From positions 6,955,001 to 7,019,000 of the forward strand of contig JAZGTN010000015.1 in assembly GCA_037783415.1 (NCBI GenBank): a DNA stretch of 64,000 bases, in the 5' to 3' direction. The position numbers and the translations under genes are program-made. Positions 23,371 through 33,937 of this stretch are shown one piece after another. The stretch's first letter is position 1, and the number at the start of each line of letters is the position of its first letter. A model generated the notes under the pieces. That model saw only the letters and a list, made by a program, of their open reading frames with translations, made no database searches and was not told the origin of the DNA. The DNA comes from Leptasterias polaris (taxonomy: Eukaryota > Echinodermata > Asteroidea > Forcipulatida > Asteriidae).

Positions 23371-24359
23371 CTTAATATCTCTGCTTGTTTCCTATTCATA
23401 CTGTTTTTGGCGCTATTTGTGCTGTTGGATGTATAATCAATAAATTTAAAGAATCTAAATAACAAAACATATTTAAAAAAACTGGAGATCAAATTTAATG
23501 CTTAATATTTATTCATACTAACCTCAACTGTTACTTTGGTATGTAAACAATAATACTTGACCCAATAATAATGTGGGAAGTGGCACAAATCGATTAACGG
23601 GACACATCATAGCCATGATCTTTGCTATAGTATTGAAATGTGTCATCAGGGTGCGTGGCATTGAGCAGTAGAAGGTGTCAACAGAACGATCTTTATCATG
23701 TTTGTAGGTTTTGAGTTTAATAGGTTTAAAGTTTCATGGGTTGTGGTTTTTGGGGGGTGTTAGGGTGTTAGGCTGCTGTGTACGTGGGAATGTTTTGTTT
23801 CAAGGAGTTTTTGCGTTGATGAGGTTGTTTTGTTTGTCTGTTATAGTTTTAAAGAGCATGTCCAAGCAGCTTCTAACGGGCAAGTTCGATATACTGGCAC
23901 CAGCTTCCTTTATTGGAACCTCGAAAACCATTCAGTCTTTTTATTTACGTACGAGTCTTTTCATTTACGTACGACCTACTCATACTATGGGTTTTACCAA
24001 TTGAGGTGGTTCACACGACAGCAAAATGACACAAATGGGAATAACTAAATGATTTAAAGGGGAAAACAGCAACAAACAAAACGGTACAGGTCCAGACGTT
24101 GTATATAATCACAAATAACAATCATATGAATTTATTTACAAACAGAAAGAGGGGAATCAAGGAAACTTACAATAGGTAAATAATGAATAGCATAAAGCGA
24201 CTTGGTATAAATGAATATTATTATTTGGCCAAATTAGAGATTGAAATACCGTTTCAAACTAAATGCCGCCTGCTCAAACAACTCAGGTCTCTGCGCCAAC
24301 CACACAGTCACAAGGAGCGGGTAGTGGGTAGCCTTCACAGCAGAGCATCCCGTCATCAG
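23371..24359. other. Intergenic, nothing recognised
   Basis: Overlapping short frames at 23711-24048 in a T-rich stretch have no motif, start context or splice signal that would support a gene. Confidence 0.4.
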
Positions 24360-25090
24360 ACCAAGCCCTAGTCTTGGTGCAAGACGTCCCTGTTCTGTAT
24401 TTCCACGATCCGCCCCATTACAAATTGCCGCCAATAGAGGGCGCTATCATTCCACGAACCCGCTATCACCCACGAACCGCTATCACAGGAACGTCTTGGT
24501 AATCTCGTCGAGTATCACGTGATACAATCGCTGTGACCTATATCTGCATATTCACATTGAGGTCACAACGGCAATACGCAAGCGCACGAACAAAAATTTT
24601 AAGCCGCATAACGACCAACCAGACTGGTCACGCTACTGTAGCAGACGAAATTGTATTGTCTACTATACTGACACACTGTGTGCTGTTCTGTGTAGCAAGG
24701 ACGGTCGGCCTCTTTCGTGATTTTTTGCAATTATGACGGCTAGCTGTGCTGGCGAATAATGGCCTCGCGATACTCATCACACCGTACGAAAAAGGGCGGA
24801 TGGTGTATAGTTTGTAACCGGCAGCTAGTAACTTGTAAGAGTTACACCACCTTTACTAACGAAAGCCAAGAAAAGGGCTTCATCAAAGATTTAAGTGAGA
24901 TTGTCGGCGAGGACCAGTGATCGAACGAGTCTGTTTCACAATATTGGTACTGTCTGCCTCAAATATAAATCAAAATTCACATTTCCCTTAAGTACACACT
25001 CAATGTTGGAGTATGATGGATTGATGAAGCTGTCAAGTAGAAATGCATTAATTAGGGGTTCGTATGGTGTTCCATGTGCCACTCCTTTCC

Positions 25091-25638
25091 GACGCCTTTT
25101 CAATTTTGTCCGTCGCCTTTTCAATTTTGTCCCTCGCCTTTTCAATTTGGTCCGTCGCCTTTTCAATTTGGTCCGTCGCCTTTTCAATTTGGTCCGTCGC
25201 CTTTTCAATTTGGTCCGTCGCCTTTTCAATTTTGTCAGTCGCCTTTTCAATTTTGTCCCTCGCCTTTTCAATTTTGTCCGTCGCCTTTTCAATTTTGTCC
25301 GTCGCCTTTTCAATTTTGTCCGTCGCCTTTTCAATTTTGTCAGTCGCCTTTTCAATTTTGTCAGTCGCCTTTTCAATTTTGTCCCTCGCCTTTTCAATTT
25401 TGTCCGTCGCCTTTTCAATTTGGTCCGTCGCCTTTTCAATTTGGTCAGTCGCCTTTCAATTTTGTCTGTCGCCTTTTCAATTTTGTCAGTCGCCTTTTCA
25501 ATTTTGTCTGTCGCCTTTTCAATTTTGTCTGTCGCCTTTTCAATTTGGTCAGTCGCCTTTTCAATTTTGTCCGTCGCCTTTTCAATTTTGTCCGTCGCCT
25601 TTTCAATTTTTTCCTTCGCCTTTTCAATTTTTCCATCG
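25091..25638. repeat. 21-bp minisatellite, about 26 copies
   Basis: The unit is GTCGCCTTTTCAATTTTGTCC with variants (TTTGG for TTTTG; CAG, CTG or CCG at the junction). Because 21 is a multiple of three, each frame encodes a heptad: RRLFNFV, SILSVAF or PFQFCPS on plus, and KLKRRRT on minus. One unit near 25455 lacks a T, which shifts all frames. I regard it as non-coding, while noting that long open frames exist on both strands. Confidence 0.9.
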
Positions 25639-26380
25639 TGGGTCGCGTGACTACCACGTGACTATCCATCAAAGTATTCGGCATTATCCTGATTTATTCC
25701 AGTTGATTCCAGTACATTAGCATTAAGTGCATTGGTTGATTATGATGGATTCAGTAGGCCTACAGTTGCAATTGATTGATTTTGGCGGATTTGTATGCAT
25801 GGTTTCTAGCAAAAACACCTAGGGAGTTGGGTCTAATTAGAGGAGAAACTTAAAAAAATATATATATACTGGTGGATATTTGAAGAAAAAAAAACCTGTC
25901 CTATCAGTGTGAATGTTTATTACAATGCTTTACATTAATTATCATATTTAGTTGAAATGTTCACTGATGAAATATTTATGCTTACAAATGTATAAATGTG
26001 GGCATTATACTTACAATAAAAAGGACCATGATTTAAAATTGTTCAGCTAAAATAACAAATATAATGTAACAGTAACAGAACAGTTTTCTACCATAAACTG
26101 TTAACTTTATGACCAAGTACTGGTTGTATAGTTTAATAATACCTGATACATGTACATGCATGGAGGAAGTGGTGCCAGTTTTAATCATATATTTGACACC
26201 ATAAATTTTCTTTATTTTTGTTTTCAAAGGAAAAGATGTAGATTCAGCATGATAGTCTTGGTTGTGTTGGATAATGTGAGACATCTACACTGTACATACT
26301 TCCTTGCCTTAAAAGCACAAATGTGAGGTTCATCCTCCAAAATGTAATAATGCGTACACAACAGTAACATTAAATCACCA

Positions 26381-26523
26381 GGGGCTGATTTTACAAAGAG
26401 TTCAGATTGATCTTAACTGTGTATTATTAATCTTAATTGATGCAATGTGTGATGTCACAATACAAATCACTATGGCAAATAACTTCAGATAAATCTTAGT
26501 AAGTCCTTTGTGAAATCGACCCC
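26381..26523. mobile_element. MITE with GGGGCTGATTTTACAAAG ends
   Basis: The left end GGGGCTGATTTTACAAAG and the right end CTTTGTGAAATCGACCCC are imperfect inverted repeats with matching TCAGAT..ATCTTA blocks inside. It is nested within the Mutator-like element. Confidence 0.75.
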
Positions 26524-26532
26524 ATCAGGCCT

Positions 26533-26587
26533 TATAGTAATAACATTATTTGAATACATACTGTATTCAAATAATGTTATTACTATA
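26533..26587. repeat. Perfect 26-bp palindrome with 3-base loop
   Basis: The arms 26533-26558 and 26562-26587 are exact reverse complements (TATAGTAATAACATT...). The loop is TAC. It lies ten bases from the neighbouring MITE. Confidence 0.9.
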
Positions 26588-27052
26588 CTATAACTTCTAT
26601 TACATTAACTGTCAACTTTTACGGCACGCTCCGCCATTACGCACAAACGACAGCAAAATACTAGTTTAAATAGTTCTATGGGTTACTACGGTTACTACGT
26701 ACACACGCGGGTGTCGGTCGACAAGTTCCATTCATATTCCCCACACACGATTCCATGTGCAGCCACAGTACAATAATAGAGATCAGTGGTTCACAAACGC
26801 GGCAGTTCAGGTACTAGACTGATCACGTGATTTCTTTATTGCAAAGAATTATGCAAATTTCTACGTCACAGCGGAATGTGCCTGGAATTTTCAAGGCAGT
26901 TTGACGAGATTACCAAGACGTTCCTGTGATAGCGGTTCGTGGGTGATAGCGGGTTCGTGGAATGATAGCGCCCTCTATTGGCGGCAATTTGTAATGGGGC
27001 GGATCGTGGAAATACAGAACAGGGACGTCTTGCACCAAGACTAACCAAGCCC

Positions 27053-27704
27053 CAGCCAGAGCACAGCATGAAGCCAGCGAGCACGCCCAAGTGTCGTCCT
27101 GCCAGTGGTGGTAGCGCCAGTCAATCCCCGTGGTGTGGTCGGTTAGCATCCTATCCCGAGCTGCGAGTCGAAGGAGGCAGCAGCGTGGGCATACAATGCC
27201 TTATAAACGCATTTTAGTGTTAAATCAAATGCGACCATGCTTGTTTTTTATAGTAATGACAGAAATTATTCAGCCAGCAGAGAACAATGCAGTAGAAAGG
27301 AACATCTAAACTAGGAATGTTCATTCAGCTCGGCACGTATGTGCCTGGAAAAAACATTTCAAGCATCTCTGTCCTTTCTCTATGCTTCAAGGAACAGTTT
27401 CTGGTTTGTCATTATTCTGTGCTATGCTTAATAGTGGCAGCATAAGCACATTTTTGGTGGGTTTGTTTGCTAACTCCGTAACGTGACTATGCTTATTAAA
27501 ACAACATAACGGCTGGTTTGATTTTGGTGAGGCGAAGGGCGCAACCCTCCTCACACCCTCCATAACCCCATTCCGATTCGCACCCGATAGAGTCCCAGTC
27601 AAACAGGGTCAACAAAACTTTCCAGTTGCCGATTCATACAGCAAACATATTGAATGCATGATAGTTTGCCTTCCCAGGGTGCTCTCCACTAGCATCAAGC
27701 CCTA
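27053..27704. other. Intergenic, nothing recognised
   Basis: I found no supported gene or repeat partner in this stretch. Confidence 0.4.
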
Positions 27705-28044
27705 ATTCTTCTTCTTCTTCTTTCGAGTCCATGATCTACTCTTCAAAAATTTTGGCCAGGATTGGGCACATCTTACAGCCTTCTCGTTTGCTGCCATTGG
27801 GCCTTCAAGGCAGCACTGCTCCTCAAGGGGCTGGGCATCGTAGAAGGTGTGGCATAGATTGGCGTGATGTGCCACAATCGCAATTGGTGTCAACATCGTC
27901 AGTATTTCCTATGGTGGCCCTGAAGGGACGACACGCACATCGCAAATATCTTTGCAAATATTTGCAGTGATGTCGCAAATATATCTGTAAACGGTAAAGA
28001 GGCTTCAAAAGGGGAACTTTTTTGAGAACCACAATCTTGGACAA
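27705..28044 (-). mobile_element. LINE 3' fragment with GAA-rich tail
   Basis: The minus strand reads CRPFRATIGNTDDVDTNCDC, then MPHLLRCPA, and after a frameshift KAVRCAQSWPKFLKSRSW. This Cys/His-containing C-terminal segment is found after the RT of non-LTR elements. The fragment ends in a GAA repeat (CTT on plus at 27707-27722). Confidence 0.55.
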
Positions 28045-28106
28045 AAATCTGTAAACATTTGGTTCACTGAGATGGGATGGATGTCATTACAAGAACAATG
28101 TCTATA

Positions 28107-28313
28107 ATCAGGTGAGGTTTGCGGTAACACCAACACACCATGTGAATGATCTCTTTGTGGTGGTCCTGAAAAGAAATGGTAGTTTCACAACTCGATGTTT
28201 TGATCAGTATGCTCTGTTCGTCTTCATGAAGTTGTCAAACCACCGGGGCTTTTCAGAACCACCACTACTCAGAAGAAATTTTACACATGATATCACTGCA
28301 AACCTCACCTGAT
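28107..28313. mobile_element. MITE with 16-bp perfect inverted ends
   Basis: The left end ATCAGGTGAGGTTTGC and the right end GCAAACCTCACCTGAT match exactly. The interior is 175 bp and non-coding. No target duplication was assigned. Confidence 0.75.
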
Positions 28314-28496
28314 TGCACTTCCACCATGCAAAGTTTAAATCATACTTAAATTCTAGAACATGTTCAGCTAGTCTGGTGCATGGTTTTTAGGAAAGTTTTC
28401 AGGATTGAGGATACAAACATGGTGGCCTCCATTTACTATCAATTGTTAGGGCGTTACAATCATTTTTAGATGATCCACGAGTAAATGACAATAAAC

Positions 28497-28905
28497 ACTT
28501 TTAATGTACACAAATCAGTCTTTATGAGTTCAGGAGTATTATTTTATTTCAAGAAAAGTACCCCCTCTTCAGTTTCAATTTTAGTTAAGTATTTAAATTA
28601 AAAGCAGCTTAATTAAAAGAGAATGTTGCCAACAAATTGTATGAGTTCCTTACCCTTCTTGAATAATTAAAGACATTCTAAACAACCACCTTATGTACAC
28701 AAAGCAGTATTTTATAAGTTAAAAGTATTATTTAATGTCAAGATTAAAAAAAAAAAATAACACTAGTCATGTATTTGCATAGTTGACCTCCCCTTTGTAG
28801 TTTCAAATTTGAGTCAGTAAATAAAAAACAGCTAAATTAAAAAGGGAATATTTCCAAACTAATTCTTTGCGTTGCTTACTCGTCTTGCATTAAAAGACCA
28901 CCTTA
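28497..28905 (+). repeat. Diverged tandem duplication, about 200-bp unit
   Basis: The blocks at 28497-28690 and 28690-28905 share ATGTACACAAA.CAGT, CTTTGTAG/CTTCAG-TTTCAA, AGC(A)GCTAAATTAAAA-type words and CTTACTCGTCTT/CTTACCCTTCTT in the same order. Confidence 0.6.
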
Positions 28906-29320
28906 TCAAAAATGATCAGCTCAATGAAGACTTATGAGAAAATGTAAACAAAAATTACAAATTACAGTCAACACTTAGCAAGACAGGTTGTCTGGCAACT
29001 TGTAAAAAAAGACGTGTAATTGTTGTTTTGTGTTTGGCCTGGATGAAAACACATTACACATGAAATGTTTTCTCACTGTGAAACCCCAATACTCCAACTC
29101 CTCTTTCTCTCCCCCCCCCCACCCCAACAACTCCTGTACTTCACCATGCAATAAGCACAAACTAGGGCTGCTCATTAATTTTACATAGCAAACAAAATTA
29201 ATATTTAAAACAATAATAACAAATACTTATACATGTACTCAATAAAACCCTACATTTAAATTACCAGATGTGGTTGCGGTCAAATAAAAGTTACATAAAA
29301 GTCTCATAAGATAATAAAGG

Positions 29321-30261
29321 ATTTTGGGTTGAACAAAGAAAAATTGACTAGAGCGGGATTTGAACCAACGACCTCCGGTTTAACGTGCCGGCGCTCTACC
29401 AACTGAGCTATCTAGCCCTATGTTGGCGGTCTCCCTATGTTGGCGGTCTCCCTATGTTGGCGGTCTCCCTATGTTGTCAATATCTTTGTTCGGGGGGTGC
29501 CAGTCAGAAGCCATTCAACCGCAAACTGCTGTGTAGCCAGGGATCACACCCAAGTATACGATACAACCTGGGAAGCGGCAGCTTAAGGGGATGCGACTTT
29601 TTATATCAGATATCAAATAATAAACCACAAGGGAAACTGACTGGGTACATTTTTAAATGATTTTGGGTTGAACAAAGAAAAATTGACTAGAGCGGGATTT
29701 GAACCAACGACCTCCGGTTTAACGTGCCGGCGCTCTACCAACTGAGCTATCTAGCCCTATGTTGGCGGTCTCCCTATGTTGTCAATATCTTTGTTCGGTG
29801 GTTGCCAGTCAGAAGCCATTCAACCACAAACTGCCGTGTAGCCAGGGATCACACCCAAGTATACGATACAACCTGGGAAGCGGCAGCCTGGGGATCACCT
29901 TAAGGGGATGCGACTTTTTATATCAGATATCAAATAATAAACCACAAGGGAAACTGACTGGGTACATTTTAAAATGATTTTGGGTTGAACAAAAATCCCA
30001 GGTTGTATCGTATACTTGGGTGTGATCCCTGGCTACACGGCAGTTTGCGGTTGAATGGCTTCTGACTGGCACCCCCCCCGAACAAAGATATTGACAACAT
30101 AGGGAGACCGCCAACATTGGGCTAGATAGCTCAGTTGGTAGAGCGCCGGCACGTAAACCGGAGGTCGTTGGTTCAAATCCCGCTCTAGTCAATTTTTCTT
30201 TGTTCAACCCAAAATCATTTAAAAATGTACCCAGTCAGTTTCCCTTGTGGTTTATTATTTG
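29321..30261. mobile_element. Composite insertion of three SINE copies, one inverted, with a single 15-bp target duplication
   Basis: Two minus-oriented tRNA-derived SINE copies (about 29321-29656 and 29657-29985) are followed by a plus-oriented copy (about 29995-30261). Each copy has box A TAGCTCAGTTGGTAGAG and box B GGTTCAAATCCCGC on its own strand. The whole block is flanked by ATAAGATAATAAAGG at 29306-29320 and 30262-30276, so it entered as one unit. The family is the same as at 16330-16800 and 52205-52493. Confidence 0.85.
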
Positions 30262-30499
30262 ATAAGATAATAAAGGTGTACAGAAATATGTACAATGTGA
30301 TCAACAAGGTAACAATCCAAAATGGCTTGCTGAATTAATCATAGTGACCATCAGAAATATTCCTCTGCATGTACAATAAGGTATTTAAACAAACCATCTC
30401 AAATGTATCTCCTCAATACATGTATTAGGATGACAAAAGAGACTTTTTTTCATTTAATTTATTCTGGTTGTGAAGCCAAGGACTCTCAGGAAAGCGAAC

Positions 30500-30680
30500 T
30501 TAATCACTGTACTAGCCAAGAACCCAATGGGGGAGAAGACGAGGAACTTTCAGTTTTAGATGCAGGAGGAAAACCCACGCAGTCTGGTAGGGACTGAAAA
30601 CCCAATCCACATAGTGCCCCCAGCAGGATTCGAACCAGAGTCCTACAGGTGAAAGGAGAGGAAAGATGCCTCTACACCAA
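30500..30680 (-). mobile_element. tRNA-derived SINE (family of 23226-23370)
   Basis: The minus strand has GGTTGGTGTAGAGGCATC, box B CTGGTTCGAATCCTGC, then GGATTGGGTTTTCAGTCCCT and GACTGCGTGGGTTTTCC. Confidence 0.7.
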
Positions 30681-30790
30681 CCCAACCACCTCATTGAAAC
30701 GGGGGATAGTTTAATTTTCATTATCGCATTGTTTTTCTATTCTCCCTTTACCACAATTTGGGGTCGCTTTCTGTCCCGCTTGCCTAATCA

Positions 30791-32164
30791 TCACCAATCG
30801 TCTCCATCTAGACCTTCCACCGTCTTCTCCCCAGACTCCTCCTGAATTGTTGTCCCTTGTCCCTTCTTTGAACAACCATCATCGGCCTTTGTTCTTTTAT
30901 TAGACTTCTTCCCAGTTGTGCTCTTCTTTCCTATTGATAAATAATCACCTTCTTCAGTTAATACTTTTCTTCTCTTCAGATGTTGTCTCGCTCTTCCCGG
31001 CCTGCTCTGTGTTTCTTGGACATCTTCAATGCCAGGTTTAGGTTGAGGTCTGCCAACAGGTTCAGTTATTAAATTAAACCTTGACACAAACCTTTCCACA
31101 GCAGTGTCCTTGTCTGGTCTTGTTACCGTGCTTGAATGATAGGGGGCCAGGATTGCCAACAACCTGAATACAATTTGACTTTATGTCTTCTCACTCTGCT
31201 GATAAAGGAGCACTGCCGCCTTGATGACTCTCTTTGCACAATCTGAAATTATTCAGAATATGAAGTAACAACAATTACAAACATTTCTCATTGAATAGAT
31301 TCTTGTAAACCTGAATAACCAATATTCATTATAGGTCATTCTTTGAGTGCTCATTAAAACCTTGTGGCTGCTCAAAGCAACTATAGCTTCAATGGCTTGA
31401 GGTTCTCAGACAATAACCACCATACAGGGCCAAGACAGTGTTGTACAAATTGTATGGGGATTAAAAGGATTAGGACATGGGGCTCCATAAAACTGATCAT
31501 TATCCCAGGAAATGATTATTGATTTTTTTTTTTTTTGGGGGGGAATTATTAGTAATCTACATTTCACTTGAATAAACTTATACATTTCCATTAAAGTCAA
31601 TGTACCATAAGCATTTGAAATGGCGCTGTAGGAAACAGCATTTATCTAGAAATTCAAACTGCTACTAAGCAGTCACTTTTTTTAAAAGGATCTAGTTTAT
31701 TCTAATGAATCTATGATTCCTTAAAAGGCCCAATTTGTCCACATCTGGGGAAATTAAGTTTGTCTTGAATAGTTCCTTTGTACTAGCTAACTTGGAAGAT
31801 CATCTAAATAGCCTGTGTTTATGAGCAGATTATCACAGCCATCAAAGTGCTACCACAAAAATACCAGTGCTGATGGTGTGAATACAACTTGTTTAATTTT
31901 TCATTCTTCCCAAACTTGATGTGATATTGTGATGACCAGTTTGAATGTGACCAGTTTGAATGTAACCAAGCTCTAAGAAAGCAATATTCTTATAATTTTT
32001 AAAAGAGCAAAAACATTATAATGCCAACCAGAACATGGCGTGATTCTATTGATATGTCAAGGTTGCAACAACTGTGTAATGATAAAGTACAATCAACAAT
32101 ACTGACCTACGTGTTACCCCGTGTTTGAAGAACAAAATCGAACATATTGCTGGGTTGGTGTAGC
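30791..32164 (-). pseudogene. 3' exons of an unidentified basic protein, interrupted by a stop
   Basis: Exon 32164-32118 (acceptor GCAG, donor GTAACA) reads LHQPSNMFDFVLQTR and joins in phase 1 to an exon starting at 31242, which reads DCAKRVIKAAVLLYQQSEKT. A TAA follows at 31183-31181. The same frame then stays open for a further 129 codons, from SQIVFRLLAILAPYHSS, ending in a Lys-rich region (LKRRKVLTEEGDYLSIGKKS, then TGKKSNKRTKADDG) with TGA at 30793-30791. Either the gene ends at the TAA or, more likely from the length of the open frame, the TAA is a nonsense change in a longer C-terminus. I do not recognise the family. The basic tail could be nuclear, which is inference. Confidence 0.45.
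31250..32110. other. Intron of the fragment above; repeat-poor
   Basis: It contains a T-run at 31520-31536. No additional exon or repeat partner was recognised. Confidence 0.35.
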
Positions 32165-32429
32165 CTGCATTGAAGTACATAACTAACAGGTACAGAACTG
32201 AATATTTAAGTAGCAAGGAAAATAACTATGGACATAATAAACAAGAAGAATTTTACATTTTAGCAATTATTAGAACAGACACAGAGTATGTAGAAAATGT
32301 AAAGGGAAGTAAAATTGAAAACTACATAAAAGTATTATGAGCGCTATGGGACATCCTACGTTCCACACAAAGACTAAAATAAACTAGTAATAAATTTTTG
32401 TTGCATAACAAAAACGAGGTGTTCGGCAT

Positions 32430-33285
32430 GATATTAAAATTTTGGTCGTAATAAATCCCAGCTTGAATTCATGCAAGCTTAGTTTCAGCTTGACCAAGAA
32501 TTTATTTATCTGCATAAAGATCTTGTAAAACTGCTCATTGAAGGTGAAGTCATGTTACACTTAATGACGTCATCGTGATGTGAACTAAATTTGTGGATGT
32601 AACACATCCCAACTTGAATATGTGCAAAGTTTCACCTTGATCACCAAAGTTGTTCTTTACATGTAGATCTCGTAAAAAACTACCTTTATGGTAATGTAAC
32701 GTGACAAATGACGTCGTGAAGACGTCAGTCCATATTTTAACCGTAAATGACTTTCCAAGCCTTTTGCAAAACAAAATTTGATTGCAGCTTGTTTTGTTAT
32801 AATAATATGCAACAAGTGGTAACAAATGTTTTAAAAAAGTAACAAATAACATGATGATGTCATCATTACGTGACTTCAGGATTTAGATGTCAATGTCATT
32901 GTCTAACAATACATCAAGTCGGTCGGACTTAGGGTTTTGTAGATACACGGCTTCAAAAAGTGCACCTTTAAGGCTTTATCACGTGACACATGATGACGTC
33001 ATCAATCTACAACTTCACACATTTTTGTCTGCATGAAGGTCATTAAGTATACGAATTATGAAACGATTATCATAATTTTGCCACAGATATCTAGTTAAAG
33101 TGTATTTTGAACTGTTTCTAACCTGCCGCTAGAGCGCTCTTGGTATTTATGACGTCACTGGTCCTATTATTTAAAACCGGACCCTTGCTGGACTATAAAA
33201 TCGTTGAAAACAACTCCCCAAAAATTCTCATTTTTACATTACAAGGCACTTCCGGTTTCTACCGAAAGTAGAGGTCAAGTAATGT
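32430..33285 (-). repeat. Stem-loop-family repeat body, inverted copy of 56080-56570
   Basis: The minus strand reproduces the order seen at 56080-56570: the ACTTCCGGT block, GGCACTTCC/AAGTGCCTTGTAAT, GAGCGC(C)CTCTAGCGGCAGGT, CATTATGACCTTCATGCAGAC-type words, TGATGACGTCATC and CACGTG. It consists of diverged internal units with TGACGTCAT. The head that this family should have is not seen, and the foldback element begins where it would lie. Confidence 0.6.
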
Positions 33286-33543
33286 CACGCACAAATTTAG
33301 TCCATGAGCCAGGTGCCGAAATTTCACATATTGGTACCACTTCGAGGGACTAATTCCAATATCACTTTTCTTGTTGCAAATAATCCATAACTTACCATAA
33401 ATTATGATAGCCTTTCGAAAAAATTAGATTTCTACCAGTTTTCGAAAGATTTCACCGTAAAATCTGAAACCTCTCAGCCTCTTCCGTTATTGATAAGTCA
33501 ACGGCTGTTTACGTATTAACAACATTATAAGCCCATGCGTTTG

Positions 33544-33937
33544 TACGGAAGCCGGATAGTGCCAGGAAATAAGAAGTGAATAATTTTTTTCATGAGCGCG
33601 AGAATATTTTTTTGTACCATTTATCCGGCGGCCGCCACTTAATTATCCGGCGGCCGCCACTTAATTATCCGGCGGCCACCACTTATTATCCGGCGGCCAC
33701 CACTTAATTATCCGGCGGCCGCCACTTAATTATCCGGCGGCCGCCACTTAATTATCCGGCGGCCGCCACTTAATTATCCGGCGGCCGCCACTTAATTATC
33801 CGGCGGCCGCTACTTAATTATCCGGCGGCCGCCACTTATTTATCCGGCGGCCGCCAGATAAATGGTTCAAAAAAATATTCTCGCGCTCATAACAAATTAT
33901 TTCACTTCTTATTTTCTGGCACTATCCGGCTTCCGTA
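33544..33937. mobile_element. MITE with 6-bp target duplication, nested in the foldback arm
   Basis: The ends TACGGAAGCCGGATAGTGCC and its exact complement form the tips of inverted repeats of about 80 bp that also contain GAGCGCGAGAATATTTTTTTG. CGTTTG flanks both sides (33538-33543 and 33938-33943). The opposite foldback arm near 35330 keeps the uninterrupted site (CTGTTTGCACGG on the complementary strand), which confirms the borders. Confidence 0.85.
33620..33858. repeat. 22-bp GC-rich minisatellite, 11 copies
   Basis: The unit is TTATCCGGCGGCCGCCACTTAA. Eleven CCGGCGG words are spaced about 22 bp apart, and most copies contain GCGGCCGC. It forms the core of the nested MITE and is far more GC-rich than its surroundings. 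Confidence 0.9.

Larger units (their letters stand above)
24369..27043. mobile_element. Mutator-like element with 141-bp identical terminal inverted repeats
   Basis: The left end 24369-24509 and the right end 26903-27043 are the same length and, read base by base, exact reverse complements. They begin TAGTCTTGGTGCAAGACG and end AATCTCGTC. A 9-bp direct repeat, ACCAAGCCC, flanks the element at 24360-24368 and 27044-27052. Long TIRs with a 9-bp duplication are the hallmark of the Mutator (MULE) superfamily. The 2675-bp element encodes no recognisable transposase and is probably non-autonomous. It carries a 21-bp minisatellite (25091-25638), a MITE (26381-26523) and a perfect hairpin (26533-26587). 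Identical TIRs suggest a recent insertion. Confidence 0.85.

Noticed and set aside
29385..29977. Plus-strand frames of 91 and 72 codons with near-identical ends
   Set aside because: They are antisense translations of two SINE copies.
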